From Paenibacillus durus ATCC 35681 (GTDB lineage Bacteria; Bacillota; Bacilli; Paenibacillales; Paenibacillaceae), in the NCBI RefSeq assembly GCF_000993825.1, contig NZ_CP011114.1, forward strand, positions 3,162,001-3,226,000: a stretch of DNA of 64,000 bases. Direction: 5' to 3'. Made by a program: the position numbers and the translations under genes. Below, one piece after another: positions 35,904 to 45,691 of the stretch. Positions within the stretch are counted from its first letter, which is position 1, and each line of letters starts with the position of its first letter. A model generated the notes under the pieces. It did not search any database, had not been told where the DNA came from, and saw nothing but the letters and a program-made list of their open reading frames with translations.

Positions 35904-37016
35904 TCAGTCGTTATTACCCCGCGAACGGTTGCGCAGGAAGGTCGGAATGTCCAACTGGTCGGAGCTCGTTTGGTTGCCGAAAGGACGAAGATTATTCGTC
36001 TTGTCCGCTGCCGGCTCGGTCTGATTCGAAGCCGGACGGCGTCCCGGCGCGGCAGGAGCGGCCTTGGTTTCGAAGCCGGTAGCAATAACCGTAACCTTGA
36101 TCTCATCCTTCATGCTCTCTTCGATTATCGCACCAAAGATCATGTTAACATCAGGGTCGGAAGCAGAGGTGACGATCTCCGCCGCTTCGTTGACTTCATA
36201 CAGCGACAGGTTGGAGCCGCCGGTAATATTCATGATGACACCGCGCGCGCCTTCAATCGAAGTCTCAAGCAGCGGGCTCATAATCGCCTTGCGAGCCGCT
36301 TCGGAAGCGCGATTCTCGCCGGTTGCGATGCCGATGCCCATCAGCGCCGAGCCGCGTTCCGTCATGATCGTCTTCACGTCGGCAAAGTCAAGATTGATCA
36401 GACCAGGAACAGCGATCAGGTCGGATATGCCCTGTACCGCCTGTCTCAGCACGTTATCCGCTTCGCGGAACGCCTCCAGCATCGGAGTCTTCTTATCAAC
36501 GATTTCGAGGAGACGGTCATTGGGAATGACGATAAGCGTGTCGACTTTTTCCTTCAGCGCCTCGATGCCAAGCTCAGCCTGTGTGGAACGCTTGCGGCCT
36601 TCAAAGGTAAAAGGACGGGTAACTACGCCAACTGTGAGCGCTCCGCATTCCTTGGCGATTTCGGCAATCACCGGCGCTGCTCCTGTGCCGGTTCCACCGC
36701 CCATGCCTGCGGTAACGAACACCATGTCGGCTCCCTTTAAAGTATTCGAAATCAGATCGCGGGATTCTTCGGCCGCTTTCTTCCCGACCTCCGGATTGGC
36801 GCCTGCGCCCAAACCGCGGGTCAGTTTGTCCCCGATTTGCAGTTTATGTTCCGATTTGGCCATATGCAGCGCCTGGGCGTCCGTATTAACCGTGATGAAC
36901 TCTACGCCCTGAACGCCGTTTTCAATCATCCGGTTGACTGCATTGCTGCCGCCGCCGCCAACGCCGATGACCTTAATTTGCGCCAGGCTCTCCATTTCAA
37001 AATCAAATTCCAACAT
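35904..37016 (-). CDS. ftsZ: Cell division GTPase FtsZ
   Basis: Tubulin-like GTPase that forms the Z ring. The 370 residues include [14 protein letters not shown], the tubulin signature [13 protein letters not shown] (about 105), [11 protein letters not shown], and a C-terminal binding peptide [15 protein letters not shown] for FtsA/SepF. The start MLEFDFEME follows GGGGGAGAGGG; seven codons above are in frame but less likely. It lies 60 bases after ftsA and is followed by two terminators. Confidence 0.98.
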   Translation of the reverse strand: MLEFDFEMESLAQIKVIGVGGGGSNAVNRMIENGVQGVEFITVNTDAQALHMAKSEHKLQIGDKLTRGLGAGANPEVGKKAAEESRDLISNTLKGADMVFVTAGMGGGTGTGAAPVIAEIAKECGALTVGVVTRPFTFEGRKRSTQAELGIEALKEKVDTLIVIPNDRLLEIVDKKTPMLEAFREADNVLRQAVQGISDLIAVPGLINLDFADVKTIMTERGSALMGIGIATGENRASEAARKAIMSPLLETSIEGARGVIMNITGGSNLSLYEVNEAAEIVTSASDPDVNMIFGAIIEESMKDEIKVTVIATGFETKAAPAAPGRRPASNQTEPAADKTNNLRPFGNQTSSDQLDIPTFLRNRSRGNND

Positions 37017-37076
37017 ATTGTTCCCTCTCCCCCTCAATGTGCTTGGATGGCCGGTCCAAGTGTATCTGGACGTTCA

Positions 37077-38345
37077 CTATATGAAATCGCTGAAAATATT
37101 TTTTAGACGCTCCACAAATCCCTGCTTCGGAGCGGTCTCCTGGCTTGGTGCGGCGCTTGGTTTGCTGCGGCCCGCCGTCTTCTTGTTCGCGCTCGCTACC
37201 GCGCCGCTACCGCGTCCCCGAAAACTGCGGACGACATGGTGCAATATGCCGACGCCGCTCGTAAATCCGGGATCTCTTACCCCGATGTAGTCGGGAACGG
37301 CAACCCGGACGGATGCGGATAATTCCGCTTGAGCAGCCTTTAATACGCCCGGCATCGATACAGTTCCGCCCGTTAGTATATAACCTCCGGGGAGATCGCT
37401 GTAACCTAGTCTTTTCACTTCCTGACGAATCAGGTGGAAAATTTCCTGGACGCGCGGCTCAATAATCGCAGCCAAATCCTCCTGGTTGAATTCCTTCTCC
37501 ACATTGCTGCCGATTCTCAGCACCTTGAAGACGACTTCGGTTGCAGCATCGTCAATCCAGGCGCATCCGTATTTGAGCTTGACTTTCTCCGCCTGATCGG
37601 TCAGCGTGCGCAGTCCGTAGGCGATATCATTCGTTACAAATTCTCCGCCGATCGGTATTGTTGAGGTTGCAATAAGGGAACCTTCTTCATATACGGCTAT
37701 CGTCGTTGCGCCGGCTCCGATATCCACCAGCACCGCCCCCCTGGACTTCTCGTCCTTGGAAAGCGCTAACCCGCCGGATCCGAGAGACATCAGCACAAGG
37801 TCTTTAACTTTCAGTCCTGATTTCTCCACACAACGCAGCAGGTTATGTATTGGCGTCTTGGCTCCGGTAACGATGGTGGCCTCCACTTCGAGACGGACGC
37901 CTATCATTCCGCGCGGGTCCTGAATGCCTTCAAGACCGTCGACGATATATTGCTTGGCAACGACGTCGATCACCTCACGCTCCGGCGGCAGCGCAATCAC
38001 TTCCGCAGCTTTGAGAACGCGCAGGATATCCTCTTCGCCGATTTCGCGATCTTCGTTCTGGACGGCTACTACGCCGTGGCTGGATTGCAGACCGATATGA
38101 TTGCCGGAAATGCCGACATACACTTCGGATATTTGAATGCCCACCATCTGTTCCGCGTGTTCGACAGCGCTCTTGATGGACTGGACTGTCTGGTCGATAT
38201 CTACAATCGCACCCTTGCGTATACCCTCCGAGTCGGCAGATCCGACACCGATAATATTCAAGGTTCCATTGGTAACTTCCCCTATAATTGCCCGAACTTT
38301 GGATGTACCGATGTCCAAACTAACAATGATGTCATTGTTGCTCAA
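37077..38345 (-). CDS. ftsA: Cell division protein FtsA
   Basis: Actin-like ATPase that tethers FtsZ to the membrane. The 422 residues open with SLDIGTSKVRAIIGEV and include the SHS2/1C region and the ATP motifs LVDIGAGATTIAVYEEG and YILTGGTVSMPG. The C-terminal amphipathic helix is visible as FVERLKNIFSDFI after a low-complexity Lys/Ser/Pro linker. The start codon appears to be TTG, with AGGAGGTG eleven bases upstream. Confidence 0.97.
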   Translation of the reverse strand: MSNNDIIVSLDIGTSKVRAIIGEVTNGTLNIIGVGSADSEGIRKGAIVDIDQTVQSIKSAVEHAEQMVGIQISEVYVGISGNHIGLQSSHGVVAVQNEDREIGEEDILRVLKAAEVIALPPEREVIDVVAKQYIVDGLEGIQDPRGMIGVRLEVEATIVTGAKTPIHNLLRCVEKSGLKVKDLVLMSLGSGGLALSKDEKSRGAVLVDIGAGATTIAVYEEGSLIATSTIPIGGEFVTNDIAYGLRTLTDQAEKVKLKYGCAWIDDAATEVVFKVLRIGSNVEKEFNQEDLAAIIEPRVQEIFHLIRQEVKRLGYSDLPGGYILTGGTVSMPGVLKAAQAELSASVRVAVPDYIGVRDPGFTSGVGILHHVVRSFRGRGSGAVASANKKTAGRSKPSAAPSQETAPKQGFVERLKNIFSDFI

Positions 38346-38440
38346 GTCCTATGGCACCTCCTGATTAATCATAATGGTATCCCGCCGCCAAAATAGAGAC
38401 GGAAACGTCTATCTACCTTATTCCACATGCCCATTCCTTT

Positions 38441-38558
38441 CCCTCTTTTTTCTCCAAATTTTTTGAGCGGGAAGGAGAGTCCTTCGCCTGGAAATAGGAG
38501 CGGGAGCAGGATGTTGAAAGTATTGCTTAAATATAAAAAATCCTAAGAAAAAAGAGGG
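38441..38558. repeat. 13-bp inverted repeat pair upstream of ftsA
   Basis: CCCTCTTTTTTCT (38441-38453) and AGAAAAAAGAGGG (38546-38558) are perfect reverse complements 92 bases apart in the 276-bp divIB-ftsA gap. The gap also has a CCCCTA-TGAG-TAGGGG hairpin just after the divIB stop. They could hold the ftsAZ promoter region in a loop or serve as a protein-binding pair. Confidence 0.5.
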
Positions 38559-38621
38559 ATGAAAATTTATTGCCCATAAAACCGATTGTAGCATTTTTTA
38601 TCCCCTATGAGTAGGGGCTAT

Positions 38622-39374
38622 TTATTCTGCTGCGTCTTCTTGCGCCCCGCTCCCGGCAAAGGGCACATAGGAATCCGCTTCAAGCATCGTAATCATGCCC
38701 GGCTCTTTCGTTTCGATGACCTGATTCAAGTATTCCACCTTGTCTTTCAGCAGCGAGACGGCCGTAGTCACTTCAAAGTGCGAACGGGTATACAGCTTGA
38801 TCCGGTCCGGAAAAGACAGCGTCGGCGAAGGAACGATCTCGGATATATCGCTGGTCAGTTCGTTCGGTATTTCCGCCAGCACCCCGCACAGCCTAGCCTT
38901 ATAAGGATCGGAAGCCTTCCAGCCCGTCAGAATGGGCTTCTCTACGGCAATCCCGCTCTCATCGATGGAAACCGACGCGCCGCTGGAGAGGATCGCCTTC
39001 AGGCTCCCGCTTGGATCAATCTCGTAGGCAACAGCGGGAAACTCCTTAATCTGTACGATAACGACGCCGGGGAAATGCTTGTCCACCGTCACCTGCTGCA
39101 CCGTATTCAGCTCAAGCAGCGATTTCTCCACTTCACCCTTGGATACGGCAAAAAACTGCCCGCCCTTCTTGAGGCCGCTTTGCCGAAGCAGCTCTTCCGG
39201 GGTAGAGTATTTGCTGCCAAGGAAATCGATCTCCGTAATTCGGCTAGCCTGTGATCGGAAAAAGATAACGCCAAGCAGCGCGATAAACAGCAGCAGCAGG
39301 ATCGCCGTAACCTTACGGCTTCTTTTTTTCTTGGGCTTGTCCTCTTGCAGAACAGGCAGTCGGGTATTTGACAT
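38622..39374 (-). CDS. divIB: Cell division protein DivIB/FtsQ
   Basis: A 250-residue bitopic membrane protein: a basic cytoplasmic start (KPKKKRSRK), one span (about 24-40, ILLLLFIALLGVIFF), then a POTRA domain (ITEIDFLGSKYSTPEELLRQ) and the FtsQ/DivIB domain (VVIVQIKEFPAVAYE). It works in the septal complex with FtsL and DivIC. It stands between murA and ftsA. The C-terminus is short. Confidence 0.93.
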   Translation of the reverse strand: MSNTRLPVLQEDKPKKKRSRKVTAILLLLFIALLGVIFFRSQASRITEIDFLGSKYSTPEELLRQSGLKKGGQFFAVSKGEVEKSLLELNTVQQVTVDKHFPGVVIVQIKEFPAVAYEIDPSGSLKAILSSGASVSIDESGIAVEKPILTGWKASDPYKARLCGVLAEIPNELTSDISEIVPSPTLSFPDRIKLYTRSHFEVTTAVSLLKDKVEYLNQVIETKEPGMITMLEADSYVPFAGSGAQEDAAE

Positions 39375-39435
39375 TCTTTAATCTCCGTAGTAAGGCCTGC
39401 CTCCCCCATCGTTCAACTGGAGGAGACAGGGAAGT

Positions 39436-40719
39436 TTAATTTGCAAGATCAATCGGCCCCCGCACTGGCGTCTTGCGGCTGATCCGGGCGCCAAGTTTCT
39501 GAAACAGCAGTTCAATGCCATCGTAACCTCTATCAATATGATGGGCCTGCTCGACGATAGTCGTGCCTTGAGCGGCCAGTCCAGCAATGACAAGCGCCGC
39601 CCCGGCCCGCAGATCGGTCGCTTCCACTGTGGCGCCATAGAGCCGTTTGACGCCGCGGATAAATGCACGGTTCATATCGGTCGAAATATCGGCGCCCATC
39701 CGTACCATTTCCTCCACATGCTTGAATCTGCCTTCAAACACGGTCTCCTTGATGATGCTAAAACCGTCCGCCAGTGCGAGCAGCACCATGATCTGGGACT
39801 GAAGATCCGTCGGAAAAGACGGATAGGGCGAAGTCACAATGCGTTCTACCGAGCGGGGGCGCCCCATACAACTAATACTGATTATATCATTGCACACCGT
39901 AATTTGAACACCGGCGCGCTTCAGGACATGAATCAGCGAATTCAGATGACCTGCGTTGGCGTGCGTAAGCGTGACGTCTCCCCGGGTTGCCGCCGCGGCG
40001 ATCATGACCGTTCCAGCGACAATCCGGTCGGGAATAACTTCATAGCTGCAGGACTGCAGCTTGTGTACACCCTGAATGGTAATCGTATCGGTGCCCGCTC
40101 CGATAATCGAGGCGCCCATTTGGTTCAAGAAGTTCTGCAGATCCTGTATCTCCGGCTCCCGGGCCGCTCCGGAAATCGTCGTTGTTCCCTCTGCGGTCGC
40201 AGCGGCCATCATAATATTCTCCGTCGCCCCTACGCTCGGATAGTCCATATGAATGTCGCAGCCCTTAAGCCGGTCTGCCCGGCAGGAGATTTTTCCGTTC
40301 GCTTCCTCGATCTCCGCCCCAAGAGACTGCAGTCCTCGCAGATGCAGATCGATCTTGCGTTCGCCGATAGCACATCCTCCCGGCTGATAGATCGTTACTT
40401 CACCGAACCTTGCCAGAAGCGGTCCCATCAGGAAGATGGATGATCTCATTTGCTTCATCAAATCTTCCGGAACATGCGATGAACAGGCAGACGATGTGTC
40501 CACCGTTACCGTATCCCCTTCATGTCCGGCCTTGCAGCCGAGCCGCTCCATAATCGCAAGCATCGTTTCGATGTCCAGCAGCTTTGGCACATTATGCAGC
40601 GAGTGAACGCCTTCGGCCAGCAGGCTTGCCGCCAGTATGGGCAGCGCCGCGTTTTTTGCTCCATGGATACGTATGGTGCCTGACAGGGGAATTCCACCCT
40701 CAATCACCAATTTGTCCAA
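39436..40719 (-). CDS. murA: UDP-N-acetylglucosamine 1-carboxyvinyltransferase
   Basis: First committed step of peptidoglycan precursor synthesis: transfer of enolpyruvate from PEP to UDP-GlcNAc. The 427 residues contain the catalytic Cys in YQPGGCAIGERKID (Cys116), the target of fosfomycin. I chose the TTG at 40717-40719 because GGAGGTGATACA precedes it directly; the frame extends nine codons further. In B. subtilis this slot between murG and divIB is filled by murB, which is absent here. Confidence 0.95.
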   Translation of the reverse strand: MDKLVIEGGIPLSGTIRIHGAKNAALPILAASLLAEGVHSLHNVPKLLDIETMLAIMERLGCKAGHEGDTVTVDTSSACSSHVPEDLMKQMRSSIFLMGPLLARFGEVTIYQPGGCAIGERKIDLHLRGLQSLGAEIEEANGKISCRADRLKGCDIHMDYPSVGATENIMMAAATAEGTTTISGAAREPEIQDLQNFLNQMGASIIGAGTDTITIQGVHKLQSCSYEVIPDRIVAGTVMIAAAATRGDVTLTHANAGHLNSLIHVLKRAGVQITVCNDIISISCMGRPRSVERIVTSPYPSFPTDLQSQIMVLLALADGFSIIKETVFEGRFKHVEEMVRMGADISTDMNRAFIRGVKRLYGATVEATDLRAGAALVIAGLAAQGTTIVEQAHHIDRGYDGIELLFQKLGARISRKTPVRGPIDLAN

Positions 40720-41009
40720 TGTATCACCTCCGAGATTACCGCTCACCCTCCCGCTAGGGCGCCGCCGGCGCTTTAGGTTAAAAGCACGCTTAAACCGGCA
40801 AAGGCAGCCGCTTTTCGGATACTTCAGGCAGTCGCAAGATCACTCTTCAACGGAGGAAACCGCGCCGTCAGCCCTTTCCGGAAGCAGCCTTAGGTGATTG
40901 TCACGATTTATAGGATATCGTATGTAGATCTCCTCAGGTGTGTGACAGGAGGGAGCCAGGAAACGAAGGATAGGCTGCCGCTACAGGACCGTACCTGCGA
41001 AAGACCGGT

Positions 41010-42125
41010 TCACTTCCGGCGCGAGCCGGCAAGCCGCCTTAGCTCCTGAACGACCAGAGCCGCGGAATCGCGCTTGCCCAGCGCCAGCGAAGCCTCTGAC
41101 ATTTGCTTCCGGACGGCCGGGTCGTCCGTGATGGAGCGGACTGCCTTGTAGAGCGACTGTCCCGTTAATTCCTTCTCCAGGATCACGATCGCCGCTCCCG
41201 CGCGTTCCAGTTGCCGTGCATTCGCTTCCTGATGATTGTTCGTGACGTTGGGAGACGGAATAAGGACGGAAGGAATGCCCAGCGCCGTAATTTCGGCGAT
41301 AAACGATGCGCCCGCACGGTTCACAATCAGGGATGTGCAGGCAAGCACTTCCGGCATATTATGAATATAGGGAAGCACATGCAGCCAGCTTGGAAAACTT
41401 CCAAGCTTCTGACGCAAGCTTTTACGCGTCTCCTCGTAATAGGGCTCGCCCGTGACATACACGTAATGAACCCCGGATTCCCTAACGGCAAGCGAGGCCA
41501 TTTCGATCATCGCCTCGTTAATCGCTTTGGCCCCCCGGCTGCCGCCGACCACCAGCACGACCGTGCTGCCTTCGGGTATGCCCAAGGTTGCGTAGCCCCG
41601 CTTCGGATTCGCCTTGCTTACCGTTGTCGCGCGCGGATTCCCGGTATAGATGACGCGCTTGCTTCCGGGAAAAGCCGATTCGGTCCCTTCAAAGCTGACC
41701 GCCACCGTGCTCGCGTACCGGCTTAAAAAGCGGTTGGTCAGCCCCGGAATCGCATTCTGCTCGTGAATCAGGGTAGGAATGCCGAGCCTTGAGGCCGCAT
41801 ATACCACCGGTCCGCAGACATAGCCGCCCGTTCCGACGACGACATCGGGCTTAAATTCCTTCAGCATCCGTCTGGACTCCCTCACGCCCTTCAGGAAACG
41901 CATGACCGTCTTCACGTTGTCCAGGGACAGCTTTCGCCGGAAGCCGGTAATATCGATCGAGCGGAACGGAAGATTCTCCTTCGGAACCAGCGTGCTCTCA
42001 AGCCCGCGCGTTCCGCCGATATATAAAAATGCGGAAGATTCATCCTCCCCTTCCAGCTGCCTTGCCACAGCGACGGCGGGATAAATATGTCCTCCCGTGC
42101 CGCCGCCGCTTAATACGATACGCAT
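41010..42125 (-). CDS. murG: UDP-GlcNAc transferase MurG (lipid II synthase)
   Basis: Adds GlcNAc to lipid I at the inner face of the membrane. The 371 residues start MRIVLSGGGTGGHIYPAV with the glycine loop, and include VGTGGYVCGPVVYAA and the second-domain motif VVGGSRGAKAINEA. GAGGTG precedes the chosen ATG. It begins five bases after spoVE. The 290-bp gap downstream before murA holds no gene that I can see. Confidence 0.96.
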   Translation of the reverse strand: MRIVLSGGGTGGHIYPAVAVARQLEGEDESSAFLYIGGTRGLESTLVPKENLPFRSIDITGFRRKLSLDNVKTVMRFLKGVRESRRMLKEFKPDVVVGTGGYVCGPVVYAASRLGIPTLIHEQNAIPGLTNRFLSRYASTVAVSFEGTESAFPGSKRVIYTGNPRATTVSKANPKRGYATLGIPEGSTVVLVVGGSRGAKAINEAMIEMASLAVRESGVHYVYVTGEPYYEETRKSLRQKLGSFPSWLHVLPYIHNMPEVLACTSLIVNRAGASFIAEITALGIPSVLIPSPNVTNNHQEANARQLERAGAAIVILEKELTGQSLYKAVRSITDDPAVRKQMSEASLALGKRDSAALVVQELRRLAGSRRK

Positions 42126-42130
42126 TGCCT

Positions 42131-43228
42131 TCACCTCACATAACGGGATAAATTAAGTAAAATGCCGAGCGCCGTAAGCATCAGCGTCAGCGAAGATCCG
42201 CCGTAGCTAATCAGCGGCAGCGTAATGCCTGTAACGGGCATCATGCCGATGACCACGCCGATATTAATGACAACCTGCACCGCCACCATGCTGACGATGC
42301 CTACTGCCAGGTAGCTGCCGAATCGGTCCGGCAGGCTCATCGCCACTCTCATTCCCCGCCAGATCAGGATAAGGAATAAGATTAACACCGCAAGTCCGCC
42401 GATAAAGCCCAGCTCTTCAGCCAGGATGGAAAAGATAAAGTCCGTCTGCGGCTCGGGCACATAGCTGTATTTCTGGCGGCTCATCCCGAGCCCCAGCCCC
42501 CCAAGTCCGCCGGGGCCGATCGCATACAGCGACTGGATGATCTGATAGCCCTTGCCGAGCGGGTCCGACCAGGGGTCGAGAAATGCGGTAATCCGCTGAA
42601 GCCGGTATGGCGCGGCTGCGACCAGCGCGGCGAATCCGGCGACGCCCGCCGCGCCAAGGCCCAGCAAATGGCTCATTCTCGCCCCGGCGGTAAAAATCAT
42701 CATCAGAGCCGCCCCCATCATCACCGTCCCTGTACCGAGATCGGGCTGAAGCATGATCAGTCCGAAAGCTGTCCCGATCAAGGCCAGCGGCGGCAGAAGC
42801 CCGCGCGTGAACGAAGAGATGTCATAATCCTCGCGGCTCAGCCAGTTCGCCAGAAAGAGGATCATCCCCATCTTCATGAACTCGGAGGGCTGGATGCCGA
42901 AGGAACTGATGCCGAGCCAGCTGCGCGCGCCGCCGCGTACAACGCCGATTCCCGGAATCAAGACAATCACAAGCAGGATGAAGCAGATGATAAGCACCGG
43001 TCTGGACAGCTTTTTCAAAACACGGTAATCCAAGTTGGCCGTAAAGAACATAGCGGCTAGACCCAGCCCGGCAAAGAGCAGCTGTCTTTTGACAAAATAA
43101 AAGGAATCGCCATAATTGCGAAAGCCCAGCACAGAGCCCGCACTGTACACCATAATCATGCCTATGGCCAGGAGCGCCAGAATCGGAATGAGCAGCCAGA
43201 TATCCGGCGCAGGACGAGTCTTATTCAT
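42131..43228 (-). CDS. spoVE: SEDS glycosyltransferase SpoVE/FtsW
   Basis: A polytopic SEDS peptidoglycan polymerase of 365 residues with about ten membrane segments. Family motifs are GGARSWLGISSFGIQPSEFMKM, LGKGYQIIQSLYAIGPGGLGG and ITLPLISYGGSS (each quoted in part: SFGIQPSEFMK, GKGYQIIQSL, PLISYGGSS). The pairing with a PASTA-bearing SpoVD in the same cluster argues for SpoVE, but there is no second SEDS gene here, so it may also serve as FtsW. GAGGTG lies eight bases before the ATG. Confidence 0.9.
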   Translation of the reverse strand: MNKTRPAPDIWLLIPILALLAIGMIMVYSAGSVLGFRNYGDSFYFVKRQLLFAGLGLAAMFFTANLDYRVLKKLSRPVLIICFILLVIVLIPGIGVVRGGARSWLGISSFGIQPSEFMKMGMILFLANWLSREDYDISSFTRGLLPPLALIGTAFGLIMLQPDLGTGTVMMGAALMMIFTAGARMSHLLGLGAAGVAGFAALVAAAPYRLQRITAFLDPWSDPLGKGYQIIQSLYAIGPGGLGGLGLGMSRQKYSYVPEPQTDFIFSILAEELGFIGGLAVLILFLILIWRGMRVAMSLPDRFGSYLAVGIVSMVAVQVVINIGVVIGMMPVTGITLPLISYGGSSLTLMLTALGILLNLSRYVR

Positions 43229-43279
43229 GGGGTGCACACCTCTTGCATCGTAGTGGAGGCTTATCCAATTCCTCCCTAC

Positions 43280-44701
43280 TTACAGATTATGCACCGCCTC
43301 TTTAAAAATACGCCCCCGCACTTCATAGGATGTGAACATGTCCCAACTGGCGCATGCGGGCGACAGCAGAACAACATCCCCCTCTTCAGCGAGAGCGGCA
43401 GCTTCCTGCACGGCCCTTTGCAGCACCGAGGCGGCGCTGTCTTCATTATCGACAGTGACAACCGTCTTTAATCCGGCGAGCTTCGCAACATGCGCGAGCT
43501 TGTCCTTCGTCTGTCCAAGCGCCACCAGCGCTTTGACGCGTCCTTGAAGGACCGGGAGCAGTTCCATGTAATCGGAGCCGCGGTCAAGCCCTCCGGCAAT
43601 GAGCACGATCGGCTGGCGGAACGAGGTAAGCGCCATCGACGTTGCCTTGGCGTTCGTCGCTTTGGAGTTGTTGTAGTAAGCCGCGCCGCTCTTTTCCGCG
43701 ACATATTCCAGCCGGTGCTCCACACCGCGGAAGGAAGCCAGTGGCTCGGCGAGCCCGGCAGGGTCCGCTCCGGCGGCAATGGCGATAGCGCAGGCCGCCA
43801 GCGCGTTCTCCACATTAAAGCGCCCGGGAAGACCGATGGAAGCCACCTCCGCGATCACGGTCTCGCTCTCGGTATAGTCGCGATAGACAATGACGCGTTT
43901 CAGGTCATCCTCGGTGTCAGGCACGAAAGAAGGACGGACAAATACCCCTTGCACCAGTTCTTCACTCATAGAAAACGGCAGGATACCCGCCTTGATACCA
44001 GGCACAAGCCCTCTGCAGTAGGGATCGTCCCAGTTCAGCACAGCCGTATCGCTCACTCCCTGATTGGCAAAAAGCTTCGCTTTGGAATCCACATAATCGC
44101 GCATATCGCCGTGATAGTCAAGATGGGTCTCGGCCACATTCAGCAGACAGCCTACTTTGGGCCGGAAGTCTTCTGTCCCTTTTAGCTGAAAGCTGCTCAG
44201 CTCCACCACCATCCAGTTGTCCGCAGAAGCTTCCTGCGCCGCCTGAGTGAGCGGAGTTCCGATATTTCCGGCTACAATCGGATTCATACCGGCGGCCTCC
44301 AGCATTTTTCCTACCCAGGTCGTTGTGGTCGTCTTGCCGTTGGAACCCGTAATACCGATGATCGGCGCCTCGCACAGATGATAGGCCACCTCGACCTCTG
44401 TCACCACCTCGATGCCCAGCTCCAGCGCTTTCTGAACCGGCGGAACGTTGTACGGGATTCCGGGATTTTTAACGACGAGCTTTACGCCTTCGTGGACGAG
44501 TCCATCCGGATGACCTCCACATATAACAGAAATTCCCAAAGATTCCAGTTCGGAAGCTTCGGGACATTGTTCTCTCTCTTTTTTGTCGTTAACCGTGACG
44601 ACGGCGCCGTGCTCATGCAGCACCTTGGCCACCTGCACGCCGCTCTTCGCAAGCCCCAGCACGACGATCTCTTCATCGCGGTACATATCCGGATGTTTCA
44701 T
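43280..44701 (-). CDS. murD: UDP-MurNAc-L-Ala:D-Glu ligase
   Basis: ATP-dependent addition of D-glutamate to UDP-MurNAc-L-Ala. The 473 residues have a Rossmann N-domain (EEIVVLGLAKSGVQVAKVL), the Mur ligase P-loop IIGITGSNGKTTTT, NVAETHLDYHGD and the C-domain motif GGLDRGSDYMEL. It starts three bases after mraY ends. All active-site motifs look intact. Confidence 0.97.
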   Translation of the reverse strand: MKHPDMYRDEEIVVLGLAKSGVQVAKVLHEHGAVVTVNDKKEREQCPEASELESLGISVICGGHPDGLVHEGVKLVVKNPGIPYNVPPVQKALELGIEVVTEVEVAYHLCEAPIIGITGSNGKTTTTTWVGKMLEAAGMNPIVAGNIGTPLTQAAQEASADNWMVVELSSFQLKGTEDFRPKVGCLLNVAETHLDYHGDMRDYVDSKAKLFANQGVSDTAVLNWDDPYCRGLVPGIKAGILPFSMSEELVQGVFVRPSFVPDTEDDLKRVIVYRDYTESETVIAEVASIGLPGRFNVENALAACAIAIAAGADPAGLAEPLASFRGVEHRLEYVAEKSGAAYYNNSKATNAKATSMALTSFRQPIVLIAGGLDRGSDYMELLPVLQGRVKALVALGQTKDKLAHVAKLAGLKTVVTVDNEDSAASVLQRAVQEAAALAEEGDVVLLSPACASWDMFTSYEVRGRIFKEAVHNL

Positions 44702-44704
44702 TAT

Positions 44705-45670
44705 CTACAACCCCTTGCTCATATAAAGTCCCAGGCCAGCCAAGATGATGCTTACCGCCCAGAAGGTAATGACGACCCGCCATTCCGACCAGCCGCCAAG
44801 CTCGAAGTGATGGTGGATCGGGCTCATTCTGAAAATACGCTTGCCGCGTGTCTTGAAGGACGCGACCTGCAAAACGACGGACAGCATCTCAATAACAAAG
44901 ACGCCGCCGATCACGACAAACAGCAGCTCGCTCTTCGTGACAATGGCGATTGCCCCGATAGCCCCGCCAATGCCTAGCGATCCGGTGTCGCCCATAAATA
45001 CTTTGGCGGGATGAGCGTTGAAGACGAGAAATCCGAGCACCGCGCCGATCATTGCCGCAGCGCATACGCCGGCCGCAATCGAAGTCGCCTGCATCGCAAC
45101 CACCGCATAAGCGGCCAGCGCGATTGCGGCTGTCCCGGAGAGCAGACCGTCCACGCCGTCTGTGAAATTGACCGCATTGGTGATCGCCATCATCATGATC
45201 ACGATGAACGGATAATAGAACCAGCCGGTCCAGTCGAAGCTGACCGCGGTTCCGGGAATGCTGATGGCTGTGCTGTGTCCCGCGAAAATCAGCAGGCCGC
45301 ACATCGCCGCACCGACAATCAGCTGACCCAGCAGCTTCTGGCGGGGCGTCAGGCCGAGCGAGCGTTTGAACACGATTTTGATATAATCATCCAAAAAGCC
45401 GATTAAGCCATATCCAAGCGTAGCTACCAGAAGAACATAAAAGTCCGTATTCACGACAGAAAATTTCAGGTAGGACAATGTAAACGCCACGATGATGATG
45501 ACGCCGCCCATAGTGGGCGTGCCCGCTTTTTTGAGATGGCTTTGCGGCCCGTCGTCGCGAACCTGCTGTCCGAATTTCATTCTGCGCAGCAGCGGAATAA
45601 GCAGCGGAGCGGCAATGACCGCAAGGATAAAAGATACAGCGATAGTCAGAAGCAGCAGTTGATAATCCAC
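44705..45670 (-). CDS. mraY: Phospho-MurNAc-pentapeptide transferase
   Basis: Makes lipid I from UDP-MurNAc-pentapeptide and undecaprenyl phosphate. The 321 residues form about ten membrane helices, with the conserved GTPTMGG near the start, NAVNFTDGVDGL in the middle, FMGDTGSLGIG and MSPIHHHFEL near the end. It lies between murF and murD, the standard dcw order. Confidence 0.97.
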   Translation of the reverse strand: MDYQLLLLTIAVSFILAVIAAPLLIPLLRRMKFGQQVRDDGPQSHLKKAGTPTMGGVIIIVAFTLSYLKFSVVNTDFYVLLVATLGYGLIGFLDDYIKIVFKRSLGLTPRQKLLGQLIVGAAMCGLLIFAGHSTAISIPGTAVSFDWTGWFYYPFIVIMMMAITNAVNFTDGVDGLLSGTAAIALAAYAVVAMQATSIAAGVCAAAMIGAVLGFLVFNAHPAKVFMGDTGSLGIGGAIGAIAIVTKSELLFVVIGGVFVIEMLSVVLQVASFKTRGKRIFRMSPIHHHFELGGWSEWRVVITFWAVSIILAGLGLYMSKGL

Positions 45671-45691
45671 GGGTTCACCCTCTCCAAATCT

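Noticed and set aside
38600..38619. Terminator after divIB
   Set aside because: CCCCTA-TGAG-TAGGGG forms a hairpin but no U run follows on the minus strand, so it is mentioned only as a hairpin.
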